Assembly: GCA_021817755.1 (NCBI GenBank)
Contig: JAKAGC010000111.1
Coordinates: forward strand, 1-9,169
DNA: 9,169 nucleotides
Origin: Acidobacteriota bacterium
Lineage (GTDB): Bacteria; Acidobacteriota; Aminicenantia; UBA2199
Direction of reading: 5' to 3'
The notes beneath the pieces are model-generated. The model ran no database searches and had not been told where the DNA came from. It saw only the letters and a list, made by a program, of their open reading frames with translations. Positions 5,871 to 9,169 of the stretch are shown one piece after another (the first letter of the stretch is position 1; the number at the start of each line of letters is the position of its first letter). A program made the translations under genes and the position numbers.

Positions 5871-6680
5871 TTAACTGTAAAACATATAAATCTTTGTAAT
5901 ATATTTTTTAGGATTTCCTTTAAAAATCATCCCTGGTCCCTTCAGATACTCTTCACGAATAGGGAGAAGTATTTCCATGTTGTTATTTCGGCAATATTCA
6001 TAAAGTTTTCCATAACTTTGCCCAATATCGCTGTATGAACCTTTATGTATAATGGTTACTGCTTTCCCTCCTTTTAACACCCTGCAATCTATTTCTTTAT
6101 CATTCACTAACCGTTTGACAGCTACGCAGGTCTCAATATCTGCATTCTCCTCTTTATATTCTCCGTCAAAATAGAGTGAAAATGGTTTCCCTATGATATT
6201 ATGACCACAAATTTTAAACAATTTTCCGAATTTAGGTCCAACCTCGTCGTATCTACCCAAAAAGCGGATTCCACAAATAGTTATATCACCTATTTCTTCT
6301 TGTTCTATTTTTATATCTGCTGATATATCATTCATTTTTTCACCTTTATAGATATTGTCCAGGAATAATTCCAGTTTATCTTTTAATAATTCATATTCCC
6401 GTAATGTATTAGAAACTTCTTTCAATTTAATTTCCACATGCCTCATTAATTCTAAATCATCGGAGCATTCCCGGACAATCCCTTTAATTTCATCTAATGA
6501 AAACCCCATGTCTTTCAATTGCTTAATTATCGTTGCCTGTTCCATCGATTTAGTCGAGTAATATCTATAGTTGGATTCCAGATCGATTTTTGATGGTACA
6601 AGTATACCTTTTTCATGATATAATCGCAGGGCTTTAATAGATAATTGTGTAATTCGTGAAAACTCACCAATTGAAAACAT
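5871..6680 (-). CDS. MerR-family regulator with GyrI-like (BmrR-type) effector domain
   Basis: This is a transcription activator/repressor that probably senses a small hydrophobic or cationic compound. Residues 1-70 are a MerR winged helix-turn-helix (MFSIGEFSRITQLSIKALRLY, then NYRYYS). A dimerising coiled coil follows at about 75-113, then a GyrI-like ligand-binding domain from about 117 to 269. The overall size (269 aa) fits BmrR-type regulators. AGGAGG eight bases upstream fixes the start. It lies 50 bases downstream of the stand-alone GyrI-like gene on the same strand, so the two form an operon. The likely target is the 19-bp-spacer promoter at 7481-7511, which would mean self-regulation. 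One oddity is the C-terminus, KYITKIYMFY, where the usual ending of this domain resembles TEIxxP, so ligand preference may differ. No efflux pump lies nearby. Confidence 0.9.
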   Translation of the reverse strand: MFSIGEFSRITQLSIKALRLYHEKGILVPSKIDLESNYRYYSTKSMEQATIIKQLKDMGFSLDEIKGIVRECSDDLELMRHVEIKLKEVSNTLREYELLKDKLELFLDNIYKGEKMNDISADIKIEQEEIGDITICGIRFLGRYDEVGPKFGKLFKICGHNIIGKPFSLYFDGEYKEENADIETCVAVKRLVNDKEIDCRVLKGGKAVTIIHKGSYSDIGQSYGKLYEYCRNNNMEILLPIREEYLKGPGMIFKGNPKKYITKIYMFYS

Positions 6681-6730
6681 TTGAATTTCCTCCTAAAATC
6701 CGAATATCAAACTGTTAAAAAAGCTATAGA

Positions 6731-7372
6731 TTATTTTACGATCGGTTGACGGATAATCGTTTTAAGTCGTTCCGGTTTCGTTCGGCGTTGGTCGCTTAGA
6801 TATATCTCATGATGACGGCCATTAAATGTATATCCTTGTTCCATAAAAAAATTATGAAGCAACCGAATCGTTGGTTCTTCCTGGCTATAGGGCCCTATAT
6901 GCATGATCTGTGCACAAAGTCCTTCCTCATATACTTTAAAATAAACTTTATCCAGAAATGGAAGATTTTTCTTTTTTTTCAAATCAGCTAACGCCCCTTC
7001 AAAAATAGAAACCGTTACCTTATCCGGTTGCAAAATCATCAATGTCCAGGTCCATTCTTCTTTTCTCCCAGGTTGTATAAATGCTTCAGGATCGTCTGCA
7101 TGCCATAATCCAGAAGGTGGAGCCACTTTAAAATCAAAGGAATTGTTTGCATCTTTTTTCATTTTAAATTTAATGGTATAAGCAAGTCCGAATAGCGCTT
7201 CCATACTTTTCCCAAAATCTGCTGATGTATTCGGGTCTCCTTTTCCATCGATCATCAGGTATTTGAAAGGCGGAATTTTGACTATTTCTGCCATAGAGGT
7301 GGAAGGTTGATAAAGGTACTTATACTCTCTCATTACATCATATTTCGATGCATCCGTTGTTTGTTTTGTCAT
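6731..7372 (-). CDS. Stand-alone GyrI-like small-molecule-binding protein (213 aa)
   Basis: This is a soluble protein of the GyrI-like family (COG4832 type), with the usual features MAEIVKIPPFKYLMIDGKGD near the start, PSGLWHADDP in the middle and HHEIYLSDQRRTKPERLK near the end. The fold has two SHS2 halves around a ligand pocket. Some family members are known to hydrolyse cyclopropanoid genotoxins and others only bind ligands; which applies here cannot be told. The start is set at 7372 because a GGAGG lies eight bases upstream. An in-frame ATG at 7444 would add 24 residues but has no ribosome site, and the extension does not look like this family. The MerR-GyrI regulator follows 50 bases later in the same operon. 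It probably protects against, or buffers, the compound sensed by the regulator. Confidence 0.88.
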   Translation of the reverse strand: MTKQTTDASKYDVMREYKYLYQPSTSMAEIVKIPPFKYLMIDGKGDPNTSADFGKSMEALFGLAYTIKFKMKKDANNSFDFKVAPPSGLWHADDPEAFIQPGRKEEWTWTLMILQPDKVTVSIFEGALADLKKKKNLPFLDKVYFKVYEEGLCAQIMHIGPYSQEEPTIRLLHNFFMEQGYTFNGRHHEIYLSDQRRTKPERLKTIIRQPIVK

Positions 7373-7380
7373 ATCGGTTT

Positions 7381-7385
7381 CCTCC
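7381..7385 (-). promoter_or_regulatory. Ribosome site that sets the GyrI-like protein start at 7372
   Basis: The minus strand reads GGAGG, then eight bases, then ATG at 7372. This decides against the longer frame starting at 7444, which would place this site inside the coding sequence. Confidence 0.75.
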
Positions 7386-7449
7386 GTTATAGTATATTCG
7401 ATTTCTCTTCTTATTGCTATATTTATTTCAATATAAGCATCCAAAGAGG

Positions 7450-7472
7450 AAAAAAGGAAATCTTCCTTTTTT
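7450..7472 (-). promoter_or_regulatory. Hairpin at the 5' end of the GyrI/MerR transcript
   Basis: Bases 7450-7459 and 7463-7472 form a perfect 10-bp stem with a three-base loop, with A- and T-runs at the ends. It lies just downstream of the expected transcription start (near 7474, minus strand) of the promoter at 7481-7511. It could stabilise the 5' end of the message, act as a very early pause or attenuator, or block transcripts arriving from the other strand. Confidence 0.45.
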
Positions 7473-7480
7473 ACAAAGCC

Positions 7481-7511
7481 AGTATAAAACCTTCCCTAAG
7501 GGTAGAGTCAA
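7481..7511 (-). promoter_or_regulatory. MerR-type promoter and operator (19-bp spacer with dyad)
   Basis: On the minus strand, TTGACT (7511-7506) and TATACT (7486-7481) are separated by exactly 19 bases. This is the over-long spacing typical of MerR-controlled promoters. The spacer holds a CCCT-T-AGGG dyad extended imperfectly outwards (CTACCC and GGGAAGG). It points at the GyrI-like gene and the MerR gene behind it. The regulator should bind here and twist the DNA to align the two hexamers when its ligand is present. Confidence 0.8.
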
Positions 7512-7697
7512 GCTTAATTTTTAAAATTTTCATATTTTCTATATAATATAACCCATTTAACCCGTTCTATTATTCTATATTAGATTTATGCCGAACATTT
7601 ATAGTAAAAAAACTTTCTAGCGTTTAATGAACAAAATTGGAATGACTTCAATTAATATAAAAAATCAAAGAAAAAATTCAAATGTCAATAAAGAGTC
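7512..7697. other. AT-rich intergenic stretch with no gene seen
   Basis: I see no credible reading frame on either strand, no tRNA or rRNA and no clear repeat. A TATAAT-like string around 7543-7550 has no good -35 partner. The stretch separates the divergent GyrI/MerR operon from the Ig-like protein gene. Confidence 0.5.
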
Positions 7698-7727
7698 TTG
7701 ACACATATTTATATTTGGAGTTAAAAT
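7698..7727 (+). promoter_or_regulatory. Candidate sigma-70 promoter upstream of the Ig-like protein gene
   Basis: TTGACA (7698-7703) and TAAAAT (7722-7727) are 18 bases apart, a perfect -35 and a five-of-six -10. It would start near 7734 and leave about 210 bases of leader before the ATG at 7946. An isolated perfect TATAAT at 7862-7867 is a possible nearer start but has no recognisable -35. Confidence 0.6.
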
Positions 7728-7743
7728 ATAGTATAGGAGAGAT

Positions 7744-7770
7744 ATGATTTTTGCCTTTTTTCTCCTTTAA
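7744..7770 (+). CDS. Possible eight-codon leader ORF (MIFAFFLL)
   Basis: AGGAGA (7735-7740) lies three bases before an ATG that opens eight codons ending in TAA. It begins within about ten bases of the predicted transcription start. TCTCCT at 7761-7766 is the exact complement of the AGGAGA, so the ribosome site can be sealed in a hairpin. The arrangement is like a leader-peptide control element, but the ORF is too short to be sure it is translated. Confidence 0.25.
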   Translation: MIFAFFLL

Positions 7771-7867
7771 AATTTCAATATGACCCATTCACGTAAAAAA
7801 GAGACACATCCCAATATGTTTAAGATTCAGTTCAACAATACCTCGAGAATCCCCATAAGTTTATAAT

Positions 7868-7920
7868 AAAAAGTTTTTCAGGGGTTCGGGGGCGGCTTTT
7901 CAAAAAAGCCCCCGGTCTCC
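7868..7920 (+). repeat. G-rich hairpin element in the leader of the Ig-like protein gene
   Basis: An AAAAAGTTTTT-like lead is followed by a G-rich strand and a hairpin: GGG (7890-7892), one bulged C, GGCTTTT (7894-7900), loop CAA, AAAAGCC (7904-7910) and CCC (7911-7913). It is far more GC-rich than its surroundings. The layout is like small dispersed intergenic hairpin elements found in many genomes, but only one copy is in this window. It ends about 25 bases before the ATG at 7946, whose AGGAG ribosome site is at 7934-7938. Confidence 0.5.
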
Positions 7921-7945
7921 AATAGTCAAAAATAGGAGCAGCCAA

Positions 7946-9169
7946 ATGAAAAGACATTTTTGTCGTCGGTTAAAATTAACAGCCATAATCCTCTTTATCT
8001 TAACCCTTATCCACACTTCTCTTTTTTCGCAGGATACCGGTTTCGATATTGTTTCATCCAGGATTCAATTTGCCCGTATCAAGATTCAACTCAATCAACC
8101 CGTTAATCCCTCTTCCATTACCTCCGATTCCTTATATCTACTCGGAGAGAGGGGTAAGCTGGACCGGGAGGTAATGGTTCGCGATGAAGGGCAAATGCTT
8201 GTTATTCGTCTATCCAGGGATACACTGGCACTGCTTAAACCCATCATCCTGGTGATGACCCCCGACATCATGTCTCAATCCGGTAAAAAACTGGAAAAGG
8301 GACTGGTTAAAGGATTCAATATCAATATCGAAATGCGTCCCAAAACCGGTTCCAAAAACCTGTTAAACCAAACCGTTATCATCTCACAAAATCCCAGGAT
8401 AGAAATTGATCCCGGTTTATTCTTCCTTGCTCCTTATATAAAGGGTCGTATCCGGATGCTGCTCGACGGAAAACCCGATAAAGACGAAGAGGACGACTGG
8501 AAGGCTCTTCAAAAGGCTATGGATGATGAGCACCGTCATAAACTGGATGATATGGACCTTTTTGAAAAAGGCCGCCCTGCCAATGAACGTAAGCTAAAAT
8601 TGTGGGATAAACTAGATGAAGTTAAAATCAAAAAATGTTTTAATAATTGGTTCTCCCCACCACTGATAAACATAAGCGGTGTCTCTGATGGTTTACTCAG
8701 TAATAAAGAAATTATTCCTCAAATCCAGGTTACGGATCCCAATAATGATTTATGGTTTTATCACAGTATCTTGAATTTCCGTCAATACGCCGAAGGCACT
8801 CCCATAAAGGATGACGGCTCTTACTGGTTTGTTGTCATTGCAGTGGACCGGTGGTATAAAGGCGATGTTGAATTTCTTAAATTTGAAATCGACCGCACGC
8901 CTCCTGCATTTGTTTCTTTCACTCCTTCTGCTGATATCCAGGTTCACGATTCGCTGCTTACCGTTTCCGGTGAAGTATCAGGAGCTATTCGTGTTACTGT
9001 TAACCAACAGCCTGTAACGTTGACCGATAACCGGTTTTCCACCCAGGTTACCTTACAAGAGGGAGCCAATAGTATCGAAATCGCTGCCGAGGATAAAGCC
9101 GGTAATCGAACCGTGAAGGTCATTACCGTCACTCTTGCTCCAGCAGATACCCAGCCTCCCCAATTGAAC
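7946..9169 (+). CDS. Secreted protein with bacterial Ig-like domains (3' end outside window)
   Basis: The frame is open for 408 codons to the window edge, so the protein is larger. Residues 1-29 form a Sec signal peptide (basic MKRHFCRRLK, then a hydrophobic stretch, cleavage near FSQ/D). C6 is in the basic part and is not a lipobox. Residues about 30-120 resemble an SbsA-type Ig-like domain (QPVNPSSITSDSLYL, later MSQSGKKLEKG). A charged helical stretch (about 175-225, DKDEEDDWKALQKAMDDEH) follows. From about 315 come Ig-like repeats, marked by DRTPPAFVSF, a SGEVSG strand, EGANSIEIAAEDKAGN and a new linker DTQPPQLN. Such proteins act in the periplasm or at the surface as binding or structural modules; the active part, if any, would lie beyond the window. 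AGGAG seven bases upstream supports the start. Codons are visibly more GC-rich than those of the peptide cassette. Confidence 0.85.
   Translation, partial: MKRHFCRRLKLTAIILFILTLIHTSLFSQDTGFDIVSSRIQFARIKIQLNQPVNPSSITSDSLYLLGERGKLDREVMVRDEGQMLVIRLSRDTLALLKPIILVMTPDIMSQSGKKLEKGLVKGFNINIEMRPKTGSKNLLNQTVIISQNPRIEIDPGLFFLAPYIKGRIRMLLDGKPDKDEEDDWKALQKAMDDEHRHKLDDMDLFEKGRPANERKLKLWDKLDEVKIKKCFNNWFSPPLINISGVSDGLLSNKEIIPQIQVTDPNNDLWFYHSILNFRQYAEGTPIKDDGSYWFVVIAVDRWYKGDVEFLKFEIDRTPPAFVSFTPSADIQVHDSLLTVSGEVSGAIRVTVNQQPVTLTDNRFSTQVTLQEGANSIEIAAEDKAGNRTVKVITVTLAPADTQPPQLN

Noticed and set aside
5653..6038. Opposed ORFs around the palindrome that both begin MNSYFQCVI
   Set aside because: They share residues only because the palindrome reads the same on both strands; they overlap real genes and have no coding character.
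7373..7444. N-terminal extension of the GyrI-like protein from ATG 7444
   Set aside because: It has no ribosome site, and a perfect GGAGG with correct spacing lies within it ahead of ATG 7372.
7780..7866. 28-codon ORF in the leader region
   Set aside because: It has no Shine-Dalgarno sequence and its composition looks non-coding.
8750..9132. Short ORFs on both strands within the Ig-like protein gene
   Set aside because: They are shadows of the long plus-strand frame that runs through the window end with signal peptide and domain features.

Overview
The window is an AT-rich bacterial segment. Two proteins carry Sec signal peptides, and one is a large envelope-spanning sensor phosphatase, so a diderm host is likely. 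Most genes have strong Shine-Dalgarno sequences (AGGAGG, GGAGG) and several good sigma-70 style promoters. Bacteroidota would not be expected to show these, although the two-component-regulator propeller is common there. I cannot place the phylum from this sequence alone; Acidobacteriota/Aminicenantes-like, Spirochaetota-like or other poorly cultured diderm lineages are all possible.

Layout. (1) Bases 2-115 hold the tail of an unrecognised gene. (2) A perfect-consensus promoter (134-162) and a possibly structured leader with a 30-codon ORF precede a 1068-residue sensor: signal peptide, about 14 propeller repeats, Y_Y_Y domain, one membrane helix, coiled coil and a SpoIIE/PP2C phosphatase (353-3559). 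(3) Bases 3629-5857 hold a compact cassette that looks like a ribosomally made, radical-SAM-modified peptide (RiPP) system: an unknown 98-residue protein, a 79-residue putative precursor, a 354-residue radical SAM/SPASM maturase and a second, 81-residue paralogous precursor with its own extended -10 promoter. A perfect 48-bp palindrome that probably terminates transcription from both sides closes it. (4) Converging on it from the minus strand are a stand-alone GyrI-like protein (7372-6731) and a MerR regulator with a GyrI-like sensor domain (6680-5871). They lie behind a textbook MerR-type promoter with a 19-bp spacer. (5) Bases 7512-7945 are a non-coding stretch with a promoter, a tiny SD-led ORF and a G-rich hairpin. 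It leads into a secreted protein with bacterial Ig-like domains (7946 to the window end, incomplete).

How the parts may work together. The cassette is the most interesting part. Both small proteins share a start (MSNLKN), a helical leader and a near-identical C-terminal segment (AKCTxxIPTLFGExG, ending TG[D/E]), which is the expected shape of leader plus core. I do not recognise this core as a named RiPP class. An intrinsic-terminator-like hairpin lies inside the maturase gene about 95 bases after its start, which could keep enzyme output below precursor output. No exporter, peptidase or separate leader-recognition protein is visible. The GyrI/MerR pair looks like a self-regulated drug- or toxin-responsive unit. 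Whether it has anything to do with the peptide cassette is unknown.
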